A stretch of DNA of 64,000 nt from Pseudomonas sp. ADAK18. GTDB lineage: Bacteria; Pseudomonadota; Gammaproteobacteria; Pseudomonadales; Pseudomonadaceae. The stretch's first letter is position 1, and every line of letters starts with the position of its first letter. This document shows positions 35,480 to 45,745 of this stretch, piece by piece. The notes under the pieces are model-generated. The model worked only from the letters and a program-made list of their open reading frames with translations, had not been told where the DNA came from and did not search any database. Both the position numbers and the translations under genes were made by a program. The stretch spans positions 5,497,001 through 5,561,000 of the forward strand of contig NZ_CP052859.1 of the NCBI RefSeq assembly GCF_012935695.1, in the 5' to 3' direction.

Positions 35480-38446
35480 ATGCCCTCCTCGCCTCACCGT
35501 CTTGCGCTCACCCTCGCCCTGCTGACCGGCGGCGGCTTCGTTGAACTGGCGCAGGCCAAGACAGTGCAGATCGACACACCAACCACTACCGCGCAAACCC
35601 TGGGCGGCAGTGACACGCTGACGACCTCGGCACCCGGCAGCATCACCACCGCCAAGGTGGCGGTCACCCTCAAGGACGGTACCAGCGGCAAGGGCGTGGT
35701 GATTGATAACGCGGGCACCCTCGTCTCCACTGGAGGCCGGGCCATCGACAGCAGTGGCGACCTCACCAAGGCGCGCAACTACAGCATTTACAACCGCGCA
35801 GGCGGAGTGATCCAGGGCGCCAACGACGCGCTGCGCATTGACAGCAACTTCGCCAGCGGCAGCCTGTTGATCGACAACAGCGGCACCATTCGCTCTGCCA
35901 CCGGCCAAGGCCTGGACCTGGATGCAGTCCGCAGCAATAACGTGACCACCACCCTCATCAACCGCGCAGGCGGGTTGATCCGGGGCGATGCCAGTGACGG
36001 CATGAAGACCGGCGCCAACGCCACCCTCACCAACTACGGCGAGATTTCCACCGGCGACACCTTCTCCCGGGATGACAAGTTCGATGGCGTCGATATCGAC
36101 TCGGCCACCGGCGTGACCGTGACCAACTACGGGACCATTTCCGGTGGGCGTCACGGCATTACCACTGACCTGGGCGCAACGTTGACCAACTACGGCACAG
36201 TGATCGGTCGCAACGGCTCCGGCTTTGGTTCTGATGGCGACGGCACGGTGATCAACCACGGCACCATCACCGGCGCGTATTCCGGGCTGCAACCTGATGG
36301 CGATGGTGACGGCGTGGACATCGACAAGATCGCCCATATCGAAAACTACGGCGTCATCCAAGGCACAGGCGCGGGCGGTGTCGACAAGAACGGCTTTGCC
36401 AACGGCAGCGAAGGCATCGCCCTCGGCGGCGGCTATGTATTCAACGGCGTTGGCGCACGCGTGAGCGGCGCCAACAACGCGATCCTGGTGGACGACGGCA
36501 GCGACGGATCCGGATTGGCCGCCACCACCCTGGAAAACCACGGCACCATCGAAGGTCTGAATGGCTTTGGCGTGAAGTTCGTCGGCGAGTTTGCCGACAC
36601 GGTAATCAACGCCGGCTTGATCAGCGCCAGCAACGGCCTGGCCCTGGATCTGGGCGGTGGCGATGACAACCTGATCCTGCGCAACGGCAGCCGTTTTGTC
36701 GGCGTGGTGGACGGCGGCAGCGGTTACGACCGCCTGACCATGGACGACACCGCCGGCGGCAGTTTTGGTGACAGTCGTAACTTCGAATCGCTGAACGTCA
36801 AACAGGGCACCTGGACCCTGACCGGCAGCGGCGACTTCAGCGACGGTGGAGAGATCTACAGCGGTGCCAAGCTGATCAACCAGGGAGGGATCGTCGGCAA
36901 CCTGACGGTCGACGAAGGGGGGATTTATGCAGGTGGCGGCAGTGTCGGCAGCCTGTTGGTCAAAGGTACGCTGCAGACCAACACGGCGCTGGGCACCGCC
37001 AGCATCACCCGCGACCTGACCATGACCAGCGGCTCGACCCTGGCCTATGGCGTCAACGCCGATGGCAGCAGCGCACCGATCAACGTCGGCGGCACCGCCT
37101 ACCTCAATGGCGCAACCCTCGCCGTGAATCCCGGCAGCGGTGCTTATCCATGGCAGAGCCATTACACGGTGCTGCAGGCGGGCAGCATCAATGGCACCTT
37201 CAGCACGGTCACCAGCGACTATGCCTTCCTGACCCCTACCCTGGATTACAGCCCGACCCAGGTCGGCCTGACCTACGCCCGTAACGATGTAGCGTTCAAT
37301 CAGTTCGCCAGCACCGGCAACGGCAGTAGCGCCGCCAACAGCCTGGCGACCCTGGGCAAAAACAACGCGCTGTATAACGCCCTGCTCAACACCACCACTG
37401 GCACCGCAGGCGCAGCCATCGAACAATTGGCGGGCAGCAGCACCGCCAACCTGACCAGCGCCACCCTCGGCGCCAGTGCCCAGGTCGGCACCAGCATGCT
37501 GACAGCCCTGCATCAACTGGGCGGCGGTGCAGGATTGCTGGTCGGGGTTGATCAGGGCGATACACCTGCTCTCGCGGCCACTGGCGTACCGGCCGAGGCG
37601 CGCAACCTCAATGACCCAAATGCCCGAGGCCGCCTATGGCTGCAAGGCATCGGCAGCTACGGCAAGCTCGACGGCGACCACGGCAGCAATGGCCTGACCC
37701 AGCGCACCAAGGGCAGCGTGCTCGGCGCCGATTGGGCGCTCAACCCTGAGTGGCGGGTGGGTGTGCTGGCCGGCTATTCGAAGACCGACCTGGACACCAC
37801 CGGCGTCGACGGCAGCGTCGACAGCTGGCACGCCGGGGTCTACGCCATGCGCCAGAGCGGGCCGCTGGCCTTGCGCCTGGGGGCGGCTTACAGCGGGCAT
37901 CAAGGAGACAGCAAACGCACCGTGACCTTCAATGGTTTCAACGACCGGCCCAAGGGTGACTACGACGCCAACAGCCAGCAAGCTTTCGCCGAAGTGGGTT
38001 ATGCCATGGGCAGCGGGCGCCTGAGTGCCGAGCCGTTCGCCAACCTGGGTTATCAGCGCTACCACCGTGACAGCTATAGCGAAAAAGGTGGCGCTGCGGC
38101 GCTGCGGGTCGAGGGGCAAACCCAGGATAATTTCAGCAGTACTTTCGGTCTGCGCCTGGCGCATTTGAGCCAACTGGAAAGCGGCATCAGCCTCACGCCA
38201 CGGATCAGCGCCGGCTGGAAACATACCTACGGCGACGTCGACAGCAGCACCCGCCAAGCCTTCCTGATGGGGGGCACCGCCTTCAATGTCGAAGGCAGCG
38301 CCCTGGATCGCGACAGCTTGCTACTGGAAGCAGGGCTGGATATCGGCCTGTCGGCACGCCATACCCTCGGTGTCGGCTACAGCGGTGAAATCGGCAGTAA
38401 CAGTCGCAATCATGGCCTGATCGGGCAATGGCAGATGAGTTTTTAA
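35480..38446 (+). CDS. autotransporter (type Va secretion) with repeat passenger
   Basis: 988 residues. Signal peptide about 1-26 (VELAQA-KTV). Passenger about 27-700 with many beta-helix turns of the N-[YH]-G-x-I-x-G kind (e.g. LTNYGTVIGRNG, VINHGTITGAYSG, LENHGTIEGLNG), then a C-terminal 12-strand beta-barrel (about 713-988) ending in the required aromatic (QWQMSF). The passenger has no catalytic motif I recognise; such pectin-lyase-like helices are often adhesins. No obvious cleavage site. Divergent from hipA, close to its operator array. Ribosome site AAGG. Confidence 0.9.
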   Translation: MPSSPHRLALTLALLTGGGFVELAQAKTVQIDTPTTTAQTLGGSDTLTTSAPGSITTAKVAVTLKDGTSGKGVVIDNAGTLVSTGGRAIDSSGDLTKARNYSIYNRAGGVIQGANDALRIDSNFASGSLLIDNSGTIRSATGQGLDLDAVRSNNVTTTLINRAGGLIRGDASDGMKTGANATLTNYGEISTGDTFSRDDKFDGVDIDSATGVTVTNYGTISGGRHGITTDLGATLTNYGTVIGRNGSGFGSDGDGTVINHGTITGAYSGLQPDGDGDGVDIDKIAHIENYGVIQGTGAGGVDKNGFANGSEGIALGGGYVFNGVGARVSGANNAILVDDGSDGSGLAATTLENHGTIEGLNGFGVKFVGEFADTVINAGLISASNGLALDLGGGDDNLILRNGSRFVGVVDGGSGYDRLTMDDTAGGSFGDSRNFESLNVKQGTWTLTGSGDFSDGGEIYSGAKLINQGGIVGNLTVDEGGIYAGGGSVGSLLVKGTLQTNTALGTASITRDLTMTSGSTLAYGVNADGSSAPINVGGTAYLNGATLAVNPGSGAYPWQSHYTVLQAGSINGTFSTVTSDYAFLTPTLDYSPTQVGLTYARNDVAFNQFASTGNGSSAANSLATLGKNNALYNALLNTTTGTAGAAIEQLAGSSTANLTSATLGASAQVGTSMLTALHQLGGGAGLLVGVDQGDTPALAATGVPAEARNLNDPNARGRLWLQGIGSYGKLDGDHGSNGLTQRTKGSVLGADWALNPEWRVGVLAGYSKTDLDTTGVDGSVDSWHAGVYAMRQSGPLALRLGAAYSGHQGDSKRTVTFNGFNDRPKGDYDANSQQAFAEVGYAMGSGRLSAEPFANLGYQRYHRDSYSEKGGAAALRVEGQTQDNFSSTFGLRLAHLSQLESGISLTPRISAGWKHTYGDVDSSTRQAFLMGGTAFNVEGSALDRDSLLLEAGLDIGLSARHTLGVGYSGEIGSNSRNHGLIGQWQMSF

Positions 38447-38556
38447 TCGCGCCAGACTAGAGACGCCTCCCGCAAACGAGGAGTAAAAGCCCTGACAGTT
38501 ATTGCCGCTGCGCCTCGCTAAATTCCCCGACCTCATACATCAGAGGTTGGGACAGC

Positions 38557-39873
38557 ATGCCTTTCACATCACAGCGACTCGTACTCGCCATTGCCCTCGC
38601 GCTGGGCGCTACCAGCATTCAATACGCTCAGGCACGGGGAGACATGGAGCCGGACAGCGAGTGGTTCACCCAAAGCTCCGTTGACGACACAAAGGAGCAA
38701 CACCACCCCGCGCTACCCGAGCCCACCACCGACTTCTACTTCGCCGACCACGCGACCTCCCGCAACGGCCTGCGCGCGGCCCACGTACTGGACTCTGCCG
38801 TCGATGCCCTGTTGGATTCGGACGAGTTGACCGAGTGGGATCGATACGAGCTCGAGAATATCGGGCAGTACCTGAGCGGCCTGGAACCGGGCCGGGTCGG
38901 TGCCGTCCTGGAGCAACTGGCGGCCAGTCAGAATGCCAACCTGGGTACCGCCACCCAAAAAGGCATGGAACAAATAAACAGCGGCTTGCTGCTTGCCATG
39001 CGCCAATTGCCCGACAGCCCAGGCGAGTCTGGCGGTCGCGTCTGGGTCCAGGGCCTGAACAACGGTGGCCGCCTGGACGGGCAACATGGCAGTGCCGGCT
39101 TGCAGCAAGACACCAAAGGCATGGTGATCGGTGCCGACTGGGCCGTGACCCATGATTGGCGAGTGGGATTAATGGGCGGTAAATCCGCCAGCAACTTTGA
39201 CGCCAAACGCTTTCACGCCGAACTGGATAGCTGGCACCTGGGCGCTTACGCCGTGCGCCAGGATGGCCCCCTGGCGCTTCGCCTCGGGGCGATGTACAGC
39301 AACCATGACGGTCAGAACAAACGGGATGTCGACATTGAGTTCTTCGACTACCGGGAGCAACTCAAGGGCAAGTACAACGCCCAAAGCCAAAACGCCTTCG
39401 CCGAGCTGGGTTACCAAATGGGCAACGGTGACTTCAGCGCCGAGCCGTTCGCCAACATCGGCTACCAGCGCTATCACCGTGACAGCTTCAAGGAAAAAGG
39501 TGGCTTGACGGCCCTGAACGTCGGCGGACAGACCCAGCAAAATCTCAGCAGTACCTTCGGTATCCACCTGGCCAGCCTTTACCGGCTGGATAACCAGATG
39601 AGCCTGAAGCCACATCTGAGCACCCGCTGGAAACACTTGTACGGCAACGTCGACAGCAAGGTTCGGCAGTCTTCCGCCCTGGCAGACAAAAAGGACTTCA
39701 ACAGCGACTTCACTATCGAAGGCACTGCCCTGGACCGCGACAGCCTGGCCCTGCAAGCTGGCCTGGACCTTGGCTTGTCCGCCGACCAGACCGTAGGACT
39801 GGCCTACACCAGCGAGTTTGGCAGCCGCAGTCGTAACCAGGGCATCATTGGCCAATGGGCCATGGCCTTCTGA
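38557..39873 (+). CDS. autotransporter barrel with almost no passenger
   Basis: 438 residues. Signal peptide about 1-26 (YAQA-RGD), then only about 125 residues (acidic, helical, with DALLDSDELTEWDRYELENIGQYLSGL) before a beta-barrel (about 155-438) ending AMAF. The barrel is plainly similar to that of the preceding autotransporter (both have PFANxGYQRYHRDS and a final GxxGQWxM[SA]F). Looks like a tandem duplicate that lost its beta-helix. The gap between the two genes is 110 bp. It may display a short helical domain or serve as an outer membrane protein in its own right. Confidence 0.87.
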   Translation: MPFTSQRLVLAIALALGATSIQYAQARGDMEPDSEWFTQSSVDDTKEQHHPALPEPTTDFYFADHATSRNGLRAAHVLDSAVDALLDSDELTEWDRYELENIGQYLSGLEPGRVGAVLEQLAASQNANLGTATQKGMEQINSGLLLAMRQLPDSPGESGGRVWVQGLNNGGRLDGQHGSAGLQQDTKGMVIGADWAVTHDWRVGLMGGKSASNFDAKRFHAELDSWHLGAYAVRQDGPLALRLGAMYSNHDGQNKRDVDIEFFDYREQLKGKYNAQSQNAFAELGYQMGNGDFSAEPFANIGYQRYHRDSFKEKGGLTALNVGGQTQQNLSSTFGIHLASLYRLDNQMSLKPHLSTRWKHLYGNVDSKVRQSSALADKKDFNSDFTIEGTALDRDSLALQAGLDLGLSADQTVGLAYTSEFGSRSRNQGIIGQWAMAF

Positions 39874-39891
39874 CGTGGCTGAATTGCAGGC

Positions 39892-39915
39892 AAAAAAAGG
39901 GGGCACATGCCCCCC
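39892..39915 (-). terminator. intrinsic terminator of pycAB
   Basis: On the minus strand GGGGGCATG/CATGCCCCC-type stem followed by seven T (complement of 39892-39898). It lies between the convergent autotransporter and pycB genes. Confidence 0.8.
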
Positions 39916-39948
39916 CGAGGATTAAACGGTAGTCTCGAAGGCTGTGTT

Positions 39949-41757
39949 TCAGCCTTCGATTTCGATCAGGATTTCGCCAGGGTTGACCCGGTCGCCCTTG
40001 GCCACATGAACAGCGCTAACCTTGCCGGCGATAGACGCCTGGACTTCGGTCTCCATCTTCATGGCTTCAGTGATCAGCACGGCCTGGCCGGCTTTCACCA
40101 CGTCGCCTTCCTTGACCAACACGTCGACGATATTGCCCGGCATCGCGGTGCTGACATGGCCCGGCTCGCTGGCATGCTTGCGCTTGCTGCCGCCACTGCT
40201 GACAAACTCGTTGAGCGGCTCGAACACCACTTCTTCCGGCATGCCATCGATGGACAGGTAGAAGTGACGCTTGCCTTCGGCCTTGACGCCCACACCGGTG
40301 ATGTCGACGCGGTAGCTTTCGCCATGGACGTCGATAACAAATTCAGTCGGCACGCCTTCGCCACCAGCACGCGCCACACCGCCGGCTTCCGGGATCGGCA
40401 ACAGCACTTCCGGCGTCAGGGTGCCGGCGTCGCGCTCCTCAAGGAACTTGCGGCCGATATCCGGGAACATCGCGTAGGTCAGCACGTCTTCTTCGGACTT
40501 GGCCAACGTACCGATTTCGCCACGCAGCTTGGTCATTTCCGGCTTGAGCAAGTCGGCCGGACGGACGTCGATCACCTCTTCGCTACCGATGGCCTGGCGA
40601 CGCAGTTTTTCATTCACCACGCCCGGCGCCTTGCCGTAGCCGCCTTGCAGGTACAGCTTCACTTCGTTGGTGATGGTCTTGTAGCGCTCACCAGCCAACA
40701 CGTTGAAGAACGCCTGGGTGCCGACGATCTGCGAAGTCGGGGTTACCAGTGGCGGGAAGCCAAGGTCTTCACGCACACGCGGAATCTCTGCCAACACTTC
40801 GCTCATGCGGTTCAGCGCGCCCTGCTCTTTCAACTGGTTGGCCAGGTTGGAAATCATCCCGCCCGGTACCTGATTGACTTGCACGCGGGTGTCGACGGCA
40901 GTGAATTCGCTTTCAAACTGGTGGTACTTCTTGCGGACGGCATAGAAGTACAGGCCGATTTCCTGCAGCAGTTCCAGGTTCAGACCGGTGTCGAACTCAC
41001 TGCCTTTAAGGGCTGCGACCATCGACTCGGTGCCCGGGTGGCTGGTGCCCCAGGCGAAGCTGGAGATGGCGGTGTCGATATGATCGGCGCCGTTTTCGAT
41101 GGCCTTGAGTTGGCACATCGCGGCCAAACCAGCCGTGTCGTGGGAATGGATGAACACCGGCAGGGTCTGCTCGGCTTTCAGCGCCTTGACCAGTTCGCCG
41201 GTGGCGTACGGGGTCAACAGGCCGGCCATGTCCTTGATCGCCACCGAGTCGCAACCCATGGCTTCCATTTGCTTGGCCTGGGCCACAAAGGCTTCGATGG
41301 TGTGTACCGGGCTGGTGGTATAGGCGATGGTGCCTTGGGCGTGTTTGCCGGCGGCTTTCACCGCTTCGATGGCCACGCGCAGGTTACGCACGTCGTTCAT
41401 CGCATCGAAGATACGGAACACGTCGATACCGTTAACGGCGGCCTTGGCGACGAAGGCTTTGACCACGTCGTCGCTGTAGTGGCGGTAGCCCAGCAGGTTC
41501 TGGCCGCGCAGGAGCATTTGCAGGCGGGTGTTAGGCAACGCCGCACGCAGTTTGCGCAGGCGCTCCCATGGGTCTTCTTTGAGGAAGCGCACGCAGGCGT
41601 CGAAAGTCGCGCCGCCCCAGACTTCCAGGGACCAGTAGCCGACTTTGTCGAGCTTGTCGCAGATCGGCAGCATGTCGTCGGTGCGCATGCGGGTCGCCAG
41701 CAACGATTGGTGGGCGTCGCGCAGGATAGTGTCGGTTACGAAGATCTTTTTAGTCAT
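39949..41757 (-). CDS. pycB: pyruvate carboxylase subunit B (often annotated oadA)
   Basis: 602 residues from the ATG at 41757 (GAGGAA upstream). Carboxyltransferase TIM barrel (about 5-290: VTDTILRDAHQSLLATRMRTDDML, metal-binding HSHDTAGL), PYC_OADA conserved domain (about 300-480), and a C-terminal biotinyl domain with the biotinylation motif EAMKME. With PycA it makes oxaloacetate from pyruvate. Databases often call it oxaloacetate decarboxylase alpha, but pairing with a biotin carboxylase and no membrane beta/gamma subunits favours pyruvate carboxylase. Confidence 0.94.
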   Translation of the reverse strand: MTKKIFVTDTILRDAHQSLLATRMRTDDMLPICDKLDKVGYWSLEVWGGATFDACVRFLKEDPWERLRKLRAALPNTRLQMLLRGQNLLGYRHYSDDVVKAFVAKAAVNGIDVFRIFDAMNDVRNLRVAIEAVKAAGKHAQGTIAYTTSPVHTIEAFVAQAKQMEAMGCDSVAIKDMAGLLTPYATGELVKALKAEQTLPVFIHSHDTAGLAAMCQLKAIENGADHIDTAISSFAWGTSHPGTESMVAALKGSEFDTGLNLELLQEIGLYFYAVRKKYHQFESEFTAVDTRVQVNQVPGGMISNLANQLKEQGALNRMSEVLAEIPRVREDLGFPPLVTPTSQIVGTQAFFNVLAGERYKTITNEVKLYLQGGYGKAPGVVNEKLRRQAIGSEEVIDVRPADLLKPEMTKLRGEIGTLAKSEEDVLTYAMFPDIGRKFLEERDAGTLTPEVLLPIPEAGGVARAGGEGVPTEFVIDVHGESYRVDITGVGVKAEGKRHFYLSIDGMPEEVVFEPLNEFVSSGGSKRKHASEPGHVSTAMPGNIVDVLVKEGDVVKAGQAVLITEAMKMETEVQASIAGKVSAVHVAKGDRVNPGEILIEIEG

Positions 41758-41768
41758 TGGAATATTCC

Positions 41769-43184
<1,416 letters not shown>

Positions 43185-43307
43185 TTGGAAATTCCCTTGA
43201 GCCGATTGCTGCGTTCTTCGACCCACTGGACCCGGGTCGGCGCGTGACCAAATGTTTCAAGCCAGTCGCGTGACACACACTATGCCCCGGGAAGGATTAA
43301 CAAAAAT

Positions 43308-43344
43308 CAATAATAATTGGGTCGTGTATAAGTAAAGACTTATA
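43308..43344. promoter_or_regulatory. two palindromes in the pycA-pycR intergenic region
   Basis: CAAT-AATA-ATTG (43308-43319) and TATAAGT-AAAG-ACTTATA (43327-43344, perfect 7-bp arms). The second, with its ATAA...TTAT ends, is a good LysR-type operator candidate 37 bp before the pycR start. Confidence 0.6.
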
Positions 43345-43380
43345 GTTGGCGCAACGGCGGTGGTCAGGGGTGTTTAGATA

Positions 43381-44340
43381 ATGCGTAAGTCATTGATGCG
43401 TATGACATTGCGTCAGTTGCAGATTTTCAATGAGGTCTGTGATTTACGTTCCTATAGCCGTGCGGCCGAGGAAATGTCCCTCACACAACCGGCTGTTAGC
43501 CTACAAATTCGCCAACTGGAAGAGCTGATTGGCCAGCCTCTGTTCGACTACGTCGGCAAAAAGCTCTACATGACGGAAGCGGCTGAAGCACTGCAAAAGG
43601 CCAGCCGGGACATTTTCGGGCGCCTGGAAAACCTCGATATGCAGCTCTCGGACATGCAGGGCTCATTGCAGGGGCAACTGAAGCTGGCGGTGGAGTCCAG
43701 CGCCAAGTATTTCGTGCCGCACCTGTTTGCCGCCTTCAAGCGCCAACACCCAGAGGTCAATCTGCACCTGACGGTGGTCAACCGCGCCCAGGTGATTCGC
43801 CGGCTTTCCGACAACCGCGACGACCTGGTGATCATGTCCATGGTGCCCCAGGACATGGGCCTGGAGTTCCTGCCGTTTCTCAACAATCCGATTGTCGCCG
43901 TAGCACCGCCCGACCACCCACTAAATCTTCAGGGGCCGTTGCGTCTGCAGGACCTTGAACCTTACACCCTGCTGTTGCGCGAACCAGGCTCCGGAACCCG
44001 GATGGCTTGCGAGGAGTACTTCAAGGAGAAACGCGTGCACTTCACCCAGACGGTGGAAGTGGCCTCCGCCGAAGCTCAGCGTGAATGCGTGGTCGCCGGG
44101 TTGGGTGTGGCCCTGTTGACGCGCCACGCCTTGAACCTGGAGCTGGCCACCGGCGGACTCAAAGAGCTGCCGGTGGAAGAGCTGCCGCTGTACCGCAGTT
44201 GGTGCCTGGTGCAGGCCAAGGCCAAGCGCCTGTCACCGGTGGCCCATGCATTCCTGGGCTTTATCCGCAGCGAGCGAGTGCAGATCAGCGCCCTGGCTGA
44301 GCGCTTCGCTGGGCGGCCACTGGTGCCTGCCAGTGTGTGA
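43381..44340 (+). CDS. pycR: LysR-family regulator PycR
   Basis: 319 residues (in-frame ATGs at 43396 and 43402 are alternatives). LysR HTH (about 8-65: LRQLQIFNEVCDLRSYSRAAEEMSLTQPAVSLQIRQLEELIGQPLFDYVG), then the effector domain (CbbR-like: AVESSAKYFVPHLFAAFKRQHPEVNLHL). Divergent to pycAB, a conserved arrangement in Pseudomonas, so it very likely controls pyruvate carboxylase. Confidence 0.85.
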   Translation: MRKSLMRMTLRQLQIFNEVCDLRSYSRAAEEMSLTQPAVSLQIRQLEELIGQPLFDYVGKKLYMTEAAEALQKASRDIFGRLENLDMQLSDMQGSLQGQLKLAVESSAKYFVPHLFAAFKRQHPEVNLHLTVVNRAQVIRRLSDNRDDLVIMSMVPQDMGLEFLPFLNNPIVAVAPPDHPLNLQGPLRLQDLEPYTLLLREPGSGTRMACEEYFKEKRVHFTQTVEVASAEAQRECVVAGLGVALLTRHALNLELATGGLKELPVEELPLYRSWCLVQAKAKRLSPVAHAFLGFIRSERVQISALAERFAGRPLVPASV

Positions 44341-44494
44341 CAAGCTGTAATTCCGGGTAGTCGGTGATGTCCTGGAGCAATTGACGCTGTTCACAGCGGT
44401 CTTCAATTGCACGACGGAACGCCATGCGGCGCTGGTCTTCCTGTTGGCGACGAGTCTTGACGGTGCTGGTGCTGTCTTCGTATTGCCGGGCCAT
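44285..44494 (-). CDS. small PA3496-family protein
   Basis: 69 residues, strongly basic and charged (KTRRQQEDQRRMAFRRAIEDRCEQRQLLQDITDYPELQ). Resembles the small Pseudomonas proteins annotated as PA3496-family putative envelope integrity proteins. GGGAG ribosome site 7 bases before the ATG. Its last 18 codons overlap the 3' end of pycR on the other strand, so the two transcripts would be complementary by at least 56 nt. Confidence 0.65.
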   Translation of the reverse strand: MARQYEDSTSTVKTRRQQEDQRRMAFRRAIEDRCEQRQLLQDITDYPELQLVTHWQAPVAAQRSAQPGR

Positions 44495-44606
44495 TTCGAG
44501 TCTCCCAATGCGAGTACGGGGAGCTCAGGATGGGCGCAGGGGATGACGGTTTAGCGGCGCGGGGATGACAAGCTGATGAATCTTCTGGATATGACGCAAT
44601 TCAAAA

Positions 44607-44695
44607 TGTGGGAGCGGGCTTGCTCGCGAAAGCGGTCTATCAGTAAACACCTCAGTGCCTGACACTCCGCTTTCGCGAGCAAGCCCGCTCCCACA
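44607..44695. repeat. REPIN
   Basis: TGTGGGAGCGGGCTTGCTCG...CGAGCAAGCCCGCTCCCACA inverted pair, same subtype as 16479; lies after the HexR-like gene and probably ends its transcript. Confidence 0.9.
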
Positions 44696-44716
44696 TTTTT
44701 AGACCGCGCATGACCT

Positions 44717-45583
44717 CTAGTCGTCTAGGGCTTTGACTGACTTGGGCGACAGACGAAGGCTACGCAGGCTGCGCTTGACGCTCTTGAGGTGGTTGACCAG
44801 GCTCGGTCCACGGGCCATGGCCACGCCCATTGCCAGCACGTCGATCACCACCAGATGGGCGATACGCGAGGTCAGCGGGGTGTAGATTTCGGTGTCTTCG
44901 TGTACATCGATCGCCAGGTTGACCGTCGACAGCTCCGCCAAGGGCGTCTGGCTCGGGCACAGGGTAATCAGTGACGCGCCGCTTTCACGCACCAGGTTGG
45001 CAGTGATCAGCAGGTCCTTGGAACGACCGGACTGGGAAATACAGATCGCCACGTCGGTGGGTTTCAAGGTCACCGCCGACATCGCCTGCATATGCGGGTC
45101 GCTGTAGGCCGCCGCCGTCAGCAGCAAGCGGAAAAATTTGTGCTGGGCATCCGCCGCTACCGCACCCGAAGCGCCAAAGCCGTAAAACTCCACACGCTGG
45201 GCCTGGGACATCGCCGTCACCGCCTTCTGCAGCGCCACCGGGTCGAGTTTTTCCCGCACTTCCATGAGCGTGTGCAAGGTGGTGTCGAAAATTTTCAGGC
45301 TGTAGTCGGCGACGGAGTCGTCTTCGTGAATGGCGAACTGCCCGAAGCTCGCCCCGGCGGCCAGGCTCTGGGCCAGCTTGAGCTTCAAGTCCTGGAACCC
45401 GGAGCAACCGATGGCGCGGCAGAAGCGCACGATGGTGGGCTCACTGATACCCACGCTGTGGGCCAGGTCAGCCATGGAACTGTGCATCACAGCCGCAGGA
45501 TCAAGCAGCACGTGATCGGCAACCTTGAGTTCCGATTTGCGTAACAGGTGGCGCGACTGGGCGATATGTTGCAACAGGTTCAA
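44717..45583 (-). CDS. RpiR/HexR-family regulator with SIS domain
   Basis: 288 residues. N-terminal RpiR HTH (about 1-75: SSMADLAHSVGISEPTIVRFCRAIGCSGFQDLKLKLAQSLAAG), C-terminal SIS sugar-phosphate-binding domain (about 120-255: FYGFGASGAVAADAQHKFFRL, ICISQSGRSKDLL). Shares many residues with HexR of Pseudomonas, which senses KDPG and represses Entner-Doudoroff genes, but is a distinct sequence, so probably a paralogue. A perfect HexR-type palindrome sits 45 bp upstream of its start, pointing to self-control or control by HexR. Confidence 0.87.
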   Translation of the reverse strand: MNLLQHIAQSRHLLRKSELKVADHVLLDPAAVMHSSMADLAHSVGISEPTIVRFCRAIGCSGFQDLKLKLAQSLAAGASFGQFAIHEDDSVADYSLKIFDTTLHTLMEVREKLDPVALQKAVTAMSQAQRVEFYGFGASGAVAADAQHKFFRLLLTAAAYSDPHMQAMSAVTLKPTDVAICISQSGRSKDLLITANLVRESGASLITLCPSQTPLAELSTVNLAIDVHEDTEIYTPLTSRIAHLVVIDVLAMGVAMARGPSLVNHLKSVKRSLRSLRLSPKSVKALDD

Positions 45584-45627
45584 AGGGCTGGACTCTTGTT
45601 ATTGGCTGACGCCAGGGATGTAGCAAG

Positions 45628-45646
45628 CTTGTAGTTATACTACAAG
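45628..45646. promoter_or_regulatory. HexR-type operator
   Basis: CTTGTAG-TTATA-CTACAAG, perfect 7-bp arms. The core TGTAGTTATACTACA fits the consensus TGTARTTWWAYTACA described for HexR in gammaproteobacteria. Confidence 0.75.
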
Positions 45647-45745
45647 AATTGTCGGTTTGCCCGTTCGATGCATCACTTAATCGCCCTGCTGCCCCCTATT
45701 TTGGCGGACACGTTCCATGTAGCTGCTGGGGCAGCCTACGTTCAG

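Noticed and set aside
35357..37516. Open frame of 719 codons antisense to the autotransporter
   Set aside because: Low-complexity Ala/Gly/Val/Asp composition mirrors the GC-rich third positions of the opposite gene; the autotransporter has a signal peptide, repeats and barrel.
25588..39873. Accessory block as a genomic island or prophage
   Set aside because: No integrase, tRNA attachment site, transposase or flanking direct repeat is seen; the block may be a mixture of separately gained genes.
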